A stretch of 64,000 nt of DNA from Branchiostoma lanceolatum (taxonomy: Eukaryota; Chordata; Leptocardii; Amphioxiformes; Branchiostomatidae), in NCBI RefSeq assembly GCF_035083965.1, contig NC_089738.1, positions 5,975,398-6,039,397 of the forward strand. Direction: 5' to 3'. Made by a program: the position numbers and the translations under genes. Shown here piece by piece: positions 45,993 through 59,800 of this stretch. The notes below the pieces were generated by a model. It saw only the letters and a program-made list of their open reading frames with translations. It was not told where the DNA came from and did not search any database. Numbering within the stretch: the stretch's first letter is position 1; every line of letters starts with the position of its first letter.

Positions 45993-46805
45993 TGTGCATA
46001 TGTGCATATTTATGTACAACCCGGAAGGCTCCCTTGAGCGGCTATACTAGCACCAATACAAAATTGGTCAATTTTTGGTTGCAACGTCTGACCAATATAT
46101 TCTTCCAAACCTCAATCTTAGTTAGATAGTTAGAAAGTAAAAAATTAATTGAATGAATACATGAAAACACGTTTGATACATATTGAAACAAGTTTTAACT
46201 GTGATTGCCAACACACAAAAAATTCAACTTGATGAGAAGTTTGGGTCCAATTTCATGTGTTGGCATTTACAGTTAATACTTGTTTCAGAATGACTTTTAC
46301 CAACACAGATGAACTTTCAAGCTTGTTTGAAACATGTTTATTACATCAGAATTCTCCCAGTAACGCTACTAGATGCTAAGTATCATTAAAATGCATTGCC
46401 ATTGTTATCTAAAGCTCACTAGTTGGTCGTTGTTCAACACATGCTTTACCGACACAACTAATTCCAGTTGTGGGTATTTATTCATGCGTAAAATACATCA
46501 ATCATCGATATTAAAAGTAAAATGCAACGTTATATCAATACAAATCTCATATAGTTGATCGTGCTTACACTAAGAATACATCCAATTATCTTATTACCTA
46601 TATACTGGTAAAGCCATTAATAGGTCTAATATACTTATAACGAGTTAAAATAACAAACGAATTCATTAAAATCTTCCAAGGCAAGCTTAAATGCACGTAC
46701 TAATAATTAGTAGCTTAATTTTCACATTAAGATGTAATAGTAGTCCAGTAGTTGGCCGGCCAAATAGTGACGTAGGCTGCAGAATGTTAGACTCTTATAC
46801 TTATA

Positions 46806-49026
46806 CTAGCCTTGTATTTCACAGATGTAGAAGTAAGAGCGCGCGCATGGAACATCATTCCAGCGGTAGTTATATACCCCATGGTAGAAGTGAACACAGT
46901 TTTCCCTTGTGCCACCGTTTGGTTCGTTTGTCCCCCAGATCCCATCACCAACCAATACAGTGCCGTCTTCCCAAATCCACACTCCCTCCGTCTCCACGTC
47001 ACTCAGCCCGATCCAGGTGTGTGCTTTAGTCGTAGCTCTCACGTGATTGGTCAAGAAGTTGTGTGTCTCGTTAGTCTTCACTGTTGCTAGGCGACCGCCT
47101 TCTTCGTTACATGTGTGTTGAGACTCGTTATACGGTTTCTGGTCGGTGGAGAAGCGGTAACAGGTCCCTTTGAAGAGCTCATAGCGAGCTGGACAGGTTA
47201 TGACAGCGTCTGTAGTGTCAATAACAGATAGTTGTGTTGATGAAGGCTAGACATCCAGGTACTAGTAATAAGATACGCCAAAGCTCAAGTACTCAAGCAA
47301 CTGGATAAAAATGTGGAAATTTTCCAAATTTCTATCCAGTTGCGTAACTGTCCTTTGGCGTAATAGATGATTGTGTCCATTAAAGCGTTAACCAAAAATG
47401 TATTGATACATTTCCCTTTAAATCAATGGTTTAACCATTCTTACCCTTAATCTTGTCGTTGAAATACTGTTTTAGTTATTTAGAATAGAACGTTTAGTAG
47501 TACTAAACCAGAGCATCATACAGGAAAGTATAAAAATGATACCTTTGGACCTGATCCTCTCCTCAAGCTGTTCGACTCGCTCCTTCAGACTGTCGGTGAT
47601 CTTCTTCTGTTCAGCCAATAGATTTAACAGCTGACTCTGCAAAACAACCCATGCATTCCTCATATCAGAAAGATACATGCGTGCATTATATTTGTGTATT
47701 TATGACTATTGGACAGCTTACGGTGGATCAATCATATATTTCAAGGACTTCTCTTCGCACGACATTTGTGAAAAGAAAATGGATTTATCTAGTTATCTTT
47801 TACATTATCATTTTTTTGCCTGTACTCGTTAGACACCGCACACCTAGAAGAAGGAAGCCTCAGCTTACCTCAGAACCTTCGGAGTTGTTCTGAAGTCGTG
47901 TAATGTGTGCCTGTTGAGCGATCAGCACAGTCTGGAGGTCCGCCATGTGCTGTGATCGTCAGAAATGTGGTACATGTATTGATATGGAGGCTGTGATCGC
48001 ATCTACGCCTGCACTGTCATTTGCACTAAGCTTTAATTCATGAAGTTTGGAAGGAAATTTCTAGGCGGCCAACTTGGACAGTACGTGCGTGAAAACGACA
48101 GATTTCCAAATTTGTTAAAACGATATCCATTCATCTGAAAATGATTTCTTTAGGCTGATTATCCATTATAATTAACCGTGATGAGGGAGGGATACAGGCT
48201 TAGTCACATTTGGGACCGCATTCTTCTCAGCAGCGCCACCTAGCAGTGGGAAGTAGAACCTGCAATAGTGCACTGATGAAGGTAGCAGAAGGACTACCGA
48301 AATTTTGACAGGTAAATCTCTTTGATTGTGCAACAAAAAATCTATTATATCCATTTATCTTTAGTCGTTCATAACAAGGACATATGTGTTCGTCCGTCAG
48401 TCTTACAATATATGGGGTACCAGGAAATGAAAAGAAAATCAATGCTCATCATATTACGAGCAACAATCAGCTAGTTTGTTGCCTTGGTATGACTTCGCAG
48501 GTCTGATCGTACGTAAAACCAAGGTCAAGGGCGCGACCTGACCCCTATAGCTTACTTGCTGCGTACTCTACCCCTGGCTTCAATCACCCCCAAACATTGC
48601 TAATGAAGTATAGTCAGTTGACAGTTTGCCAAGTCAACTTCAGGTCAACAGCCAGACACAGTACAGCTAGAAAGACATTTCCTTCTCCACCACTTCTAGA
48701 ATTTCTAGAAAGCTAGGAGTATCTTTACCTTTTATTTCGGCATAATTAACGGGTATTTCATACACACACACCATCAGCGACGTTAACACATGCAGTTTTT
48801 GAGGAGAAAGTGTTTCAGAACAGTTTCAGCAATTTCCAAAACACCCATGCAAAGATGGCCGACATACCCCGTCGTAGTTGCAAGGCGGGCTTCCTACGTT
48901 CACCACTGGATTACAGACACATTTCTCTTCCGAACTGCCGTCGTCGGGTACTGCCCTCAGTCCCCGGCACCCTAAGGCAAAAACTACCAGAACCAAACAC
49001 ACCAAAAACATTGTACAGAATCCCAC
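46806..49026 (-). CDS. Secreted C-type lectin 4 (four exons)
   Basis: Exons 49026-48868, 47949-47869, 47636-47543 and 47209-46806, phases 0/0/1, 245 aa plus stop. Signal peptide MGFCTMFLVCLVLVVFALGC, the same Cys module, coil HMADLQTVLIAQQAHITRLQ, a slightly longer second neck exon (SQLLNLLAEQKKITDSLKE, four extra residues versus lectins 3 and 5), and a CTLD ending YFYICEIQG with WIGL, NEPN and WND. The loop before WND reads HFYHGVYNYR instead of HIYPAKDYL in lectin 3, a likely ligand-contact difference. The 5' flank is internally duplicated (about 49015-49430 repeated at 49450-49870). Confidence 0.88.
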
Positions 49027-49870
49027 GATACGCTTGTTTTACAAACACTAAGGAATCGCAAGGGTTGAAGGAAGGCTTGCAAGAAGTAGCGTCAGAAATT
49101 CCCATACGTGGCAACTGCGTCAGCGTATCTGGCAAATATCCAAGAGTTCATAATCATTCTTTCAGCCAAGTTTCTCAAGTGCCAGCTTTTAGTGCTGACG
49201 CTAGCGCTTGTGTCTACTATATTGTTGATAAAAGTTGTACTAAACTCAGATACCTTATGATAACCCATAAGTACAGGGAGCATAAGGATACAAGAATTAT
49301 CACTTTCCTAACGTCCTGTATGATGTATGGATTGAGATGGATATAGACGCATATATAGGTTATCAAATTAGATTTTGCTCAAGAAGGGATAAATCAGATT
49401 ATAATCATGGTTGATTGGTCGCAGAGTCGATTATTGCAATCAGTACCGGTACAGAATCCCACGATACGTTTTTTTCACAAACAGTAAGGAAGCGCAAGGG
49501 TTGAAGGAAGTCTTGTAGGAAGTAGCGTTAGAAATTCCAATACGTGGCGACTGCGTCAGCGCATATGGCAAATAGCCAAGAGTTCAGAATCAAGATTTCA
49601 GCCAAGTTTCTCAAGTGCCAGCATTTATGTGCCAGCGCTTGTGTGTTCTATATTGTTGATAAAAGTTGTACTAAACTCAGATACCTTATGATTACCCATA
49701 AGGACAGGGAGCATAAGGATACAAGAATTATCACTTTCCTGACTTCCTGTATGATCTATGGATAGGGATGGATATAGACACAAATATAGTCTATCAAATT
49801 AGATTTTGTTCAAGAAGGGATTGTAATCATGGTTGATTGGTCGCAGAATCGATTATTGCAATCAATACCT
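49015..49870. repeat. Direct duplication of lectin 4 exon-1 flank
   Basis: 49015-49430 (from CAGAATCCCACGATACG) is repeated at 49450-49870 with moderate divergence. The second copy lacks the signal-peptide exon itself, so only the upstream flank was doubled. Confidence 0.75.
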
Positions 49871-51208
49871 CAAATACATTAATTTTGTACTTTCTACAAT
49901 TTTCATTGTCACATACGCAATTTCTATTGTTTGAACCTTCTATCATAATTTATATATATGCATATATATATATATATATATATATGTGTGCATATGTATG
50001 TGCATTTGTATGTACAACCCGAAAGGCTCCCTTGAGCGTCTATACTAGCACCAATACAAAATTGGTCAATTTTTGGTTGCAACGTCTGATCAATATATTC
50101 TTCCAAACCTCAATCTTAAAACATGATAGTTAGAAAGTAAAAAATTAATTGAATGAATACATGAAAACACGTTTGATACATGCTGAAACAAGTTTTAACT
50201 ATGATTGCCAACACACAAAAAATTAGACTTGACGAAAAGTTTGGGTAATTCCAATTGTATGTGTTGGCATTTACAGGTAATACTTGTTTCCGAATGACTT
50301 CTACCTACACAGATGAACTTTTGAGCTTGTTTGATACATATTCATTACATCAGAACTCTTCCAGTAACTTGATACTTGATACTATTTCGAATCAAAACGG
50401 ACTATGAAACACGTGTTACTAAATGGTAGTTCCGTCCGTTAAAGTATGTGTCATTAAAATGCATTGCCATTGTTATCTAAAGCTCACTAGTTGGTTGTTG
50501 TTCATCACATGCTTTACTGACGTAACTAATTCCAGTTGTGGATATATAGTCATGCGTAAAACCCATCTTCAATAATCGACAATGAAAAGTTAGTGCAACG
50601 TTACATCAATACAAATCTCGTGTAGTTGGTAGTGCTTACACTAAAATACATCCATTTCTCTCATTACCTAATACTTATAAAGCCATACAAGTCCAACATA
50701 CTTAAAGGGTTGGAATCACAGACCAAGTTACAGGCCAAGCTAGTTAAGAATAGACGTATTGATAAGTAGTAGATAAAGCTGTATATTTTCAGTCTAAAGG
50801 CAACCAAAGCAACATTAGGGCCAAAAAATGGAAATAAAAAAAGATGCTGAAATCTAGCTTTATGGTATTGACATTTACTAACTTTGTTAGCACATTTGCG
50901 TAATAACTTCATACTTTGAGCATTTTAAAACCGTGCAAAATCGTGCCGTACGATGATGCCTTAGTTTCGCGAGCCTACTAAAACTCCAGCCACAGTTTTC
51001 AGTGAGTCCCCACATCACAACGACGCCATATTTTTGCACCAATGCATTGTGATAGTGTTGTCTGAACTTATCATGTATAGAAATGACTAGATAAACTGAC
51101 TTTCAAAATCCGATTTTCGGGCCATGATGTTGCTTTGGTTTCTTTTCAGATATAACAGTAGTAGTTGGTCAAATACCTACGTAGGCTGCAGAATGTTAGG
51201 CTCTTATA

Positions 51209-53428
51209 CTAATAATAGCCTCGTATTTCACAGATGTAGAAGAAAGCGTGCGCACATGGCATATCGTTCCAGCGGTAGTTATGTGCCCCATGGTAGAAGT
51301 GAACACAGTTTTCCCCTGTGCCACCGTTTGGTTCGTTTGTCCCCCAGATCCCATCACCAACCATCAAAGTGCCGTCATCCCAAACCCACAGTCCCTCCGT
51401 CTCCACGTCACTCAACCCGATCCAGGTGTGAGCTTTAGTCGTAGCTCTTACGTGATTGGTCAAGAAGTTGTGTGTCTCGTTAGTCTTCACTGTTGCTAGG
51501 CGACCACCTTCTTCGTGACAAATGTGTTGAGACTCGTTGTACGGTTTCTGGTCGGTTGAGAAACGGTAACAGGCCCCCTTGAAGAGCTCATAGCGAGCTG
51601 GACAGGTTATGACAGCGTCTGTAGTGTCAAGAATAGATAGTTGTGTTGATAAAGAGTATGCATACAGGTAATAAGATACGCAAAGTGATCAGCTCAAATG
51701 ACAGTTATCAAAGCAACTGGAGAAAAAATTCGAAAATTTCTAGATTTTTATCCAGTTGCGTAACTGTCATTTGACGTAATAGATAGCTGTGTCCATTAAA
51801 GCGTTAACCAAAAATCTATTGATAAATTCCCCTTTAAATCAATAATTTGACCATTCTTTCCCTTGATCTTGTCGTTAAAATACTGTTTTAGTTATTTAGC
51901 ATAGAGAGTTAAGTAGTGCTAAACCAGAGCATCACACAGGAAAGTATAACAATGATACCTTTGGACCTGATCCTCTCCTCAAGCTGTTCAACTCGCTCCA
52001 TCAGACTGTCGGTGATCTTCTTCTGTTCAGCCAATAGATTCTGCAAAACAACCCATGCATTTTTCATATCAGACAGATACATTTATACATTATATTTGTG
52101 TATAAATGACTATTGGACAGCATACCTGGACCAATCATATATTTCAAGGACTTCTCTTCACGTAACATCTTTCAAGAAATGGATATATATCGTTTTTTGT
52201 GCATGTTCACTTGTGTAATAGGATACTCGTTAGACACCACACACATAGAAGAAGGAAGCCTTAGCTCACCTCAGAACTTTTGGAGTTGTTTTGAAGTCGT
52301 GTGATGTGCGCCTGTTGAGCAATCAGCACAGTCTGGAGGTCCGCCATGTGCTGTGATCGTCAGAAATGTGGTACATGTATTGATATGGAGGCTATGATCG
52401 TATCTCCGTCTGCACTGTCATTTGCACTAAGCTTTAATCCATGAAGTAAGGAAGGAAATTTCGAGGCGGCCAACATGGACAGTACGTGCGTGAAAACGAC
52501 AGATTTCCAAATTTGTTAAAACGATATCCATTCATCTGAAAATGATTTCTTTAGGCTGATTATCCATTATAATTAACCGTGATGAGGGAGGGATACAGGC
52601 TTAGTCACATTTGGGACCGCATTCTTCTCAGCAGCGCCACCTAGCAGTGGGAAGTAGAACCTGCAGTAGTGCACTGATGAAGGTAGCAGAAGGACTACCG
52701 AAATTTTGACAGGTAAATCTCTTTGATTGTGCAACAAAAAATCTATTATATCCATTTATCTTTAGTCGTTCATAACAAGGACATGTGTTCGTCCGTCAGT
52801 CTTACAATATATGGGGTACCAGTAAATGAAAAGAAAATCAATGCTCATCATATTACGAGCAACAATCAGCTAGTTTGTTGCCTTGGTATGACTTCGCAGG
52901 TCTGATCGTATGTAAAGCCAAGGTCAAGGGCGCGACCTGACCCCTATAGCTTACTTGCTGTGTACTCTACACCAGGCTTCAATCACCCTCGAACATTGCT
53001 AATGAAGTATAGTCAGTTGACAGTTTGCCAAGTCAACTTCAGGTCAACAGCCAGACACAGCAAGAAAGACATTTCCTTTTCCACCACTTCTAGAATTTCT
53101 AGAAAGCTAGGAGTACCTTTACGTTTTATTTCGGCATTATTAACGTGTATTTCGTACACACACACACACCATCAGCGCCGTTAACACTGTCTTGCAGTTT
53201 TTCAAAAGAAAGTATTTCAGAACAGTTTCAGCAATTTCCAAGACAATCATGCAAAGATGGCCGACATACCCCGTCGTAGTTGCAAGGCGGGCTTCCTACG
53301 TTCACCACTGGATTGCAGACACATTTCTCTTCCGAACCGCCGTCGTCGGGTGCTGCCCTCATTCCCTGGCACCCTATGGCAAAAACTACCAGATGCACCA
53401 CTACCAAAAACATTGTACAGAATCCCAC
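51209..53428 (-). CDS. Secreted C-type lectin 5 (four exons)
   Basis: Exons 53428-53270, 52350-52270, 52040-51959 and 51618-51209, phases 0/0/1, 243 aa plus stop. Signal peptide MGFCTMFLVVVHLVVFAIGC, Cys module as in lectins 3-4, coil HMADLQTVLIAQQAHITRLQ, neck NLLAEQKKITDSLMERVEQL, and a CTLD ending FFYICEIRGYY with WIGL, NEPN and WND. It is the clean copy of the triplet: neither the 914-bp element nor the large insertions of the lectin 3 copy are present, so it serves as the empty site. The donor after the second exon is GTGAGC where lectins 3 and 4 have GTAAGC. Confidence 0.88.
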
Positions 53429-54868
53429 GATACGCTTGTTTTACAAGCACTAAGGAAGCGCAAGGGTTGAAGGAAGTCTTGTAGGAAGTAGCTTCAGAAA
53501 TTCCCATATGTGGCAACTGCGTCAGCGGAGATGGCAAATAGCCAAGAGTTCAGAATCATTCTTTCAGCCAAGTTTCTCAAGTGCAAGCTTTTATGTGCTA
53601 GCGCTTGTGTGTACTATATTGTTGATAAAAGTCCTACTAAACCCAGATACCTTATGATAACCCATAAGGACAGGGAGCATAAGGATACAAGAATGATCAC
53701 TTTCCTGACTTCCTGTATGATGTATGGATTGAGATGGATAAAGACACAGAAATAGATTTTGTTCAAGTCAAGAAGGGATTATAATCATGGTTGATTGGCC
53801 GCAGAGTCGATTATTGCAATCAATACTACAAATACATTGGTACTTTCTATGATTTCCATTGTCACATACTCAATTTCTATTGTCTAAACCTTCTACTTTA
53901 TATATTTATATATATAAAATCCAGAAGGCTCACATGAGCGGCTATTCTAGCACCAATACAAAGTTGGTCAATTTTTGGTTGCAACGTCTGACTAATTATA
54001 ATATATTCTTCCAAAGATCAATCGAGCTTGAACCATGGTAGTTAGAAAGTAATAAGCAATTAAACGAATGCATGGCATGGAATGCCCATACCAATGGCAG
54101 AAAACAAAAGGATATATTTTTGATTGTTTTCCTAGCTTCTTGTATGATGTATAGATATAGGTAATTGAATTAGATCTTGTTCAAGAAGGGATTCGTAGTG
54201 ATTCGTAGTGATTGACAAGTCTCAGAATCGATTATTTTGATAGATTTTAATCACATCAAAAAGCCTCAAACACTTTCCCAAGGGCACAACATCGGGGCAT
54301 ACCGGTGGTTTCAAACCGGGACTTCTCGGTTCTGGGCGAAACGCCCAACCGATTGCACCATACGATGCCACATGAAGCTATACTATGGGCATACTAGCAC
54401 CGCTACAAAATTTTTGCAATTCAACGTCAGATATATTTTTTCGAAAGATCATCAATTGGGGATTAAAGAAAGGTATTAAATAATAAGAAATTGAAATAAT
54501 GCATACGACTTTTTGACATATGTTTATTACATTTAGAATTCTTCCAGTAACTGGATACTACTTCGTATCAAACCAGACTATGGAATATGGTTACTCAATG
54601 GTAGTTCCGTCCACTAAAGTAAGTGTAATTTGTTTGTTTTATTTGGATCTCCATTAGTGATACAATTCAATGCGCACTTAAACATATGTGTATATAAAAA
54701 TATACAATTAAACATATGTATTGTTATCTTAAGCTAACTAGTTGGTTGTTGTTCATCACATGCTTAAATCCAGTTGTAGATATTCATTCATGTTTAAAAT
54801 ACACCAATCATCTACAATATTAAAAGTTAATGCAATGTAATATCAATACAGATCTCGTGTATACGTAG
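53429..54868. other. Lectin 5 upstream flank
   Basis: No gene. It is homologous to flanks of lectins 3 and 4 (CTAGCACCAATACAAA..TTGGTCAATTTTTGGTTG) up to about 54040, followed by a SINE and AT-rich DNA. Confidence 0.6.
54262..54372 (-). mobile_element. tRNA-derived SINE head
   Basis: Minus strand TGGTGCAATCGGTTGGGCGT (A box region), GGTTTGAAACC (B-box-like), body GATGTTGTGCCCTTGGGAAA. Upstream of lectin 5. Confidence 0.7.
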
Positions 54869-54899
54869 TTGGAACTGCTTAATATACTAAAATGCATCT

Positions 54900-55320
54900 A
54901 TTTCTCTCATTATCCTATATACGAACGCCTTTTTAAGTATTGCAGTACAAATGCCATGGAAGACGAAATACACTTTAATTCAAACTGTTCATTTCATGAT
55001 AATTCACGAAATGAGTTGCCTATTCAGACCACTAAAATCTATCCGAATTTCTCTAAGCTTACAGAAAAGGAAAAGACTATTCTTCTTTTCACTAGCTACC
55101 AAAACCCCGCAAATTATAGAAAAGGTGGGACATTACGTCTTCCATTGCTTATAAAAGAGAAGTCAAACCCCTCACTAGCTATAGTTATAGACAATTACGT
55201 TTGTATAATTTAGATTAGCAGCTTTTATACGTATACCTATTTTTACCCTGTTCTTTTATGTATGTTATTTGCATTTAGCCTTCGGGCATGAACTTGTAAT
55301 GAACTTATTATTTATAAAGT
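54900..55320 (+). mobile_element. LINE 3' end fragment (reverse-transcriptase-end remnant)
   Basis: The frame ending at 55213 has MEDEIHFNSNCSFHDNSRNE and KIYPNFSKLTEKEKTILLFT, matching the C-terminal 'CxxY/FxxxR ... FPNFSxLsxxEKfiylm' end of CR1/L2-type LINE proteins as recalled. It is followed by a 3' tail TTAGCCTTCGGGCATGAACTTG. The 5' part is absent (typical 5' truncation). The same tail is at 29335-29397. Confidence 0.65.
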
Positions 55321-55616
55321 CATTACCTATATAAAGTCATGTATTGTGGTTAGCTGGAAAAACGAAAATCCCTTTACACATATCATTAAGATAAAGTAAC
55401 CACCGTAGGCATTAAGTACCACACTTATACACAGCACTGCTTTTAGATTAGTAATTTGATAGACATTTTAGAAGTATAGTAGTTGATGCACAACTTCATC
55501 CATATCTGTGGAACGTCATAATTTCTGGTAACTGTCAAAAGCACTAAATCTTGTTTTCGGTATATACATCAGCTTCGCAGGAGCTGGCTTTATTACACTG
55601 AACGACCTGTCACACC

Positions 55617-56226
55617 CACCCTCATTAATCAGGACCCCTACGCTCCACGTTACATCGCTCGCGAAGGGGCCCTGATTACCAGCGCCGTCAGACGTGGTTA
55701 TGATTACCAGCGACGTCGCCGACACTTGCTCATGAATAATTAATGAGCTGGCCTTATTTGGCAATGAGCGGACTGACGAACTCATCTCCAGACGGAAGTC
55801 GCGGACGAGATCGGTGGGCTTGCTCGGCTTTCGCTGCCGCTGGGAAGCCCATATAACAGAGGCTCTTCCCTCCGTCTGTCCTTCCACTTAGAAATACGTC
55901 CCTGCCATCAAGCAGTGTCTGTAGGGTGGACTGCTGATGCTGACGAAGCCGCTCTAATCAAAACAAGTCTTCCGCAGCTGAAGCAAAACTGTCGGCTGCC
56001 ATTTGTTTTGGGTAACCAAAGCAACGATGTAACACGTAACCTGATTGGTTGATAGCTTCCCAGCGTTCTTTGCACGATTGCTTCCGATGATGGGAAGCAA
56101 ACCCCTCTGATTGGCTGAAGCTGTTTTGGTGGCGACGTCGCATAACCATGTCTGACGGCGCTGGTAATCAGGGCCCCTTCACGAGCGATGTAATGTTGAG
56201 CGTAGGGGTCCTGATTTATGAGGGTG
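55617..56226. mobile_element. 610-bp MITE with ~90-bp inverted repeats
   Basis: Ends CACCCTCATTAATCAGGACC and inverse (ATAAATCAGG), arms about 90 bp, flanked by GTCACACC and GCCACACC, an 8-bp target duplication with one mismatch. hAT-like by target size. No coding capacity; frames crossing the arms are shadows. Confidence 0.82.
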
Positions 56227-56483
56227 GCCACACCTAACCTTTGTACATCTAGCTAGAAGCTTTTTATTAAAACTGTATGGTAATCATCATAATGCCACTA
56301 CTGTAGGTTAGGGCAATGAGTTCCTATCTATGGTAGTCCTGGGAAAATATAGATTCTAAACACCTCAATCATGGGTTGACAACTCTGGTACTTGGAGGCT
56401 TGACTATTTCTTGTTCTTTTCTGAGCTGGTATTAGATACTAATTATATAAGTAGTCGGTACGTTCGCAAGTTTTAGCTAACTC

Positions 56484-56687
56484 AAATAAGACCACAGCAC
56501 GTCCAGAACCAAAGACACAAAAATTAAGTGTAGCTGCAGTGCCAAGGTCAACTACCAGGAGGCCCAACAATGTGATCAACCTTCACCGTTGGATTTACAC
56601 GACCTACCCAATACCATATCATCGCAATCCTTTCAGCAGTTCTTGAGATATATCCCCATACACATACACATACACATACACATGTAC

Positions 56688-56746
<59 letters not shown>

Positions 56747-56808
56747 TACACATACACATACACATACAGAGTAAAAACTATACCTCCGTTTTTTGATGGA
56801 GATAAACA
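56484..56808. repeat. Interspersed repeat, TCTCCAT-end family, with CACATA microsatellite
   Basis: AAGACCACAGCACGTCCAGA start, GGAGGCCCAACAATGTGATC, (CACATA)n at about 56656-56768, ends CTCCGTTTTTTGATGGAGAT. Just downstream of the SLC5A7 stop. Confidence 0.7.
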
Positions 56809-56815
56809 TGTTGGA

Positions 56816-59800
56816 TTACACGCATTCTTCCCTAAGAAGTGGCGGGTGCTCACAAGGAGCACTATTCCTTCTCCTTGGCTCCTCAACCCTGTCTGACAAC
56901 ATCACCGACCGGTCGCCGAGTGGCAGAAGCACGACCTCCGTGTCTCGGGGATGATCGGGTCGTCGTGCTTGTTCGGCCTTACTTCGGAAGCAGTCGGCGA
57001 CGTCGTACTTCATCGGGATCTTCTCTCCTTCGAAGAGAAGCTTGAGTAGGAGGGAGACGGCGACGATGGTGAGGAGACTGCACAGCATGGCGAAGGCACG
57101 GAAGGGGAAGAGCTGCAGGCCTTCAGTCTCGTCATAATATGGGTACCTTGTGGAAACAACCGTAAGAAGGATTAAAAGAAGCCATATGCATCAGAGCCTT
57201 AACAACCAGAGACGGGGGGCGTCATAAACTACTATAACTGATGACCCGCCACCCACCGAGTCACGCGTTTTGTCTGCACAAAGTGACGCCATCAAGTCGG
57301 TCGATTTCTTAGTCTAACTCCTTGACAAAGAATCGTGTTACTTCGTCGAGAGTGCAGGTGTCTCGAATAGTTTCAGAACGAATTCTAGATCTGGTTTTAC
57401 CTTTAATACAATAAATACCCACCAGCTAGCGTAAGTATATATTACCTACATCAAATCTGAATCTTTCTGGGCAATATAAAATAGAAGAAACTTGCCAACT
57501 TTTCAACCAATCCTGCAGCCTTAATCTTCTCTATTGGTATCTATATAGCCAATATAACCACCCTTCGGCGTAACACACCAACTAAATGTAATAGTAATAT
57601 TGACTCATGTTTCTTGCAAATCAGCAACGAGAAAGCTGTCGTTCAAAGCTTACTTGATGACGGGATCGATGGATAGCAGGCTCTCTCCGCCGCATATCCT
57701 GAGGACCATCCCCACGATGTAGCCGCACAGCGAGCCGTAGGTGTTGGTGAACTCTAGATGCACCACGCACACCAGCTGGGGGAACAGGATGACGAACACC
57801 AGGTCCCCGCACAGTAAAAACAGACCTGGGATCAAGGGAAATTTTGTAAATATTTTGTAAAGGTGACGTATAGAAAGAGGTGACCAGTCAGGGGGTCTGC
57901 TAGAAGAACTTCAGAAATAAAGAAGTGACGCCACTGACGGCTATCCTTATTTTCTGTGGTCCCTATATTCGTTGTATCAATCTAACAACGCAAAAAATGG
58001 CAACTTCAGTGAGCTTATTACAAGCTACTATATTCTGAGTGCCAAGCCATGTGAAGCGGAGTGATACAATCTTACTTCTAGTGATTTAAGCTGCCTAGGT
58101 CACAATCCATGTGCCTGAGAATAGCCGGTTAGGTAGCGGTTACTTATCCCTGATGAGAAAGTAGTGCGGATGCTGTTCTTGTCTATCTTGAATATGTAAA
58201 AGCGATAAAAATTTACAATTTTTTGGCTACGCCTTAGGGGTGTAGCAGCTTTACTATCTCTTACCATATATGGATTTGACAGTCAGCGCCAGAGCTGTTG
58301 CCATGGTTCCCACGACAAAGAGGGAAGCACGAATCACCCACACAAGCTCTGTCTCCGACGCCTGTGATGTGATGGAAATACTGCTGTTTAATCGCTAGTT
58401 GTGTCCCTTTGTATCTAGAAGCAGGTATTTTCTGGCCAGAAATAGATGTGTCGATAAAGGATTTTCCGAAAAAAAGAAAATTCAGAAATTATCTTTGTTT
58501 GAAATCATAGAACCCACTCTTCATTGAAAACGTGTGGCTTTATTTTCCGCTGCCTTCAAAAAAGAAGTCAAACCTCGCAATATAATTAGTAACGTAGATT
58601 TAGAATCTTATCATAGACTAGCAACGTAGTTTAATCTTCATTGTCAGTGTCAGTTGAATATTTTATAATTTACTTAATGCTTGTACACTATCGTTGATTG
58701 TTGTTCACTAGACTACGGAGATGAATTAGTATAAACTTGTTGATTATGCAATAATTATTTTTTTATTACAATTTGCCTGTATACTACTGTCAGTCAGTAT
58801 GACAAAAACTGCGTAAAACAAAATGCAAAAAAAAACCTATTCAAACAGTTAAAGCATCATCATCATCGGTCGGTCGCGCAGCATACAGCTCGCAACTTCG
58901 AGAAAACAGTTCAGAGTTTATTTACAGGAGTTTAACTGCATATGAATTGATATAGAAATGTTTTTAAAATGCTACAAACTGCTACAAGTACCTTTTGTCT
59001 GAGGAGGAGCTTGTAGACGTTCCGTGCGAAGAGAGAGCTGGAGGCCAGGACGGAGGAGTCAGCCGAGGACATGACGGCTGCTGACACGGCACCAAGTCCG
59101 AAGAACGACACCCACGTCGGAGTCAGGTACTGTAGCACCAGGGGTAGGATCAGGCTAGCTTGTCCTTCAACAGCTGGGTCCTTTCCATATGCTGTTTTGG
59201 GCCAGTCTGGAACATTGAAAAGAAGGTGCATTAGGTTCTTGGCGAAGCTTGAGGAGCGGGCCTAACAGTTTAGTATATGTTTAGTTCCAAAGAATTCCAA
59301 ATATCTCAGTAATGCTTTCGCTCACACTCTGTGGAAACCATAACTAGAGAATGAATATTACGCTGGTATTCCAGCTATGTCATCAGTGGACCATTCAGAT
59401 CGCATACCCGAAAAAAGGAGATTAACCTCCCTGCCCAAAAGGTCTCTCTGGGCAAAATGTCCCAGATTTTGGGCAATGAGTTTGACTGAATGAAACACAA
59501 CGAAAACAACGGGCTCACAGACCAGAAATAGCCTGTAACTGCAGACGCCTTACTGGGTTTATAGTGCTCTGAACAAATATCATGGCAGAATCAAGAGTGC
59601 TACGTTGGTACTTTTGTTACATGAAGTAAAATCAACCCAGACATCTTCGTCATGGCATTGCTTTTTTATTACCACAGTCGTTGTCTTTGCCCCGGCTGAA
59701 ACAAAACGATGAGGAAAAGGAAAATGTAACAGCAAATGGATGGCTTGCCATACCTGTTGAGGCTCCAATGGCCCCGATCAGAATAGACGGGATGGACATG

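Noticed and set aside
45744-46129. Frames rich in Tyr-Ile (YIYIYI)
   Set aside because: Translation of the TA microsatellite.
48810-49346. 178-codon plus-strand frame (MADIPRRSCKAGFLRSPLDY), with parallels at 40.6 and 53.3 kb
   Set aside because: Antisense to the lectin signal-peptide exon and its flank; recurs only because the lectin copies are duplicates.
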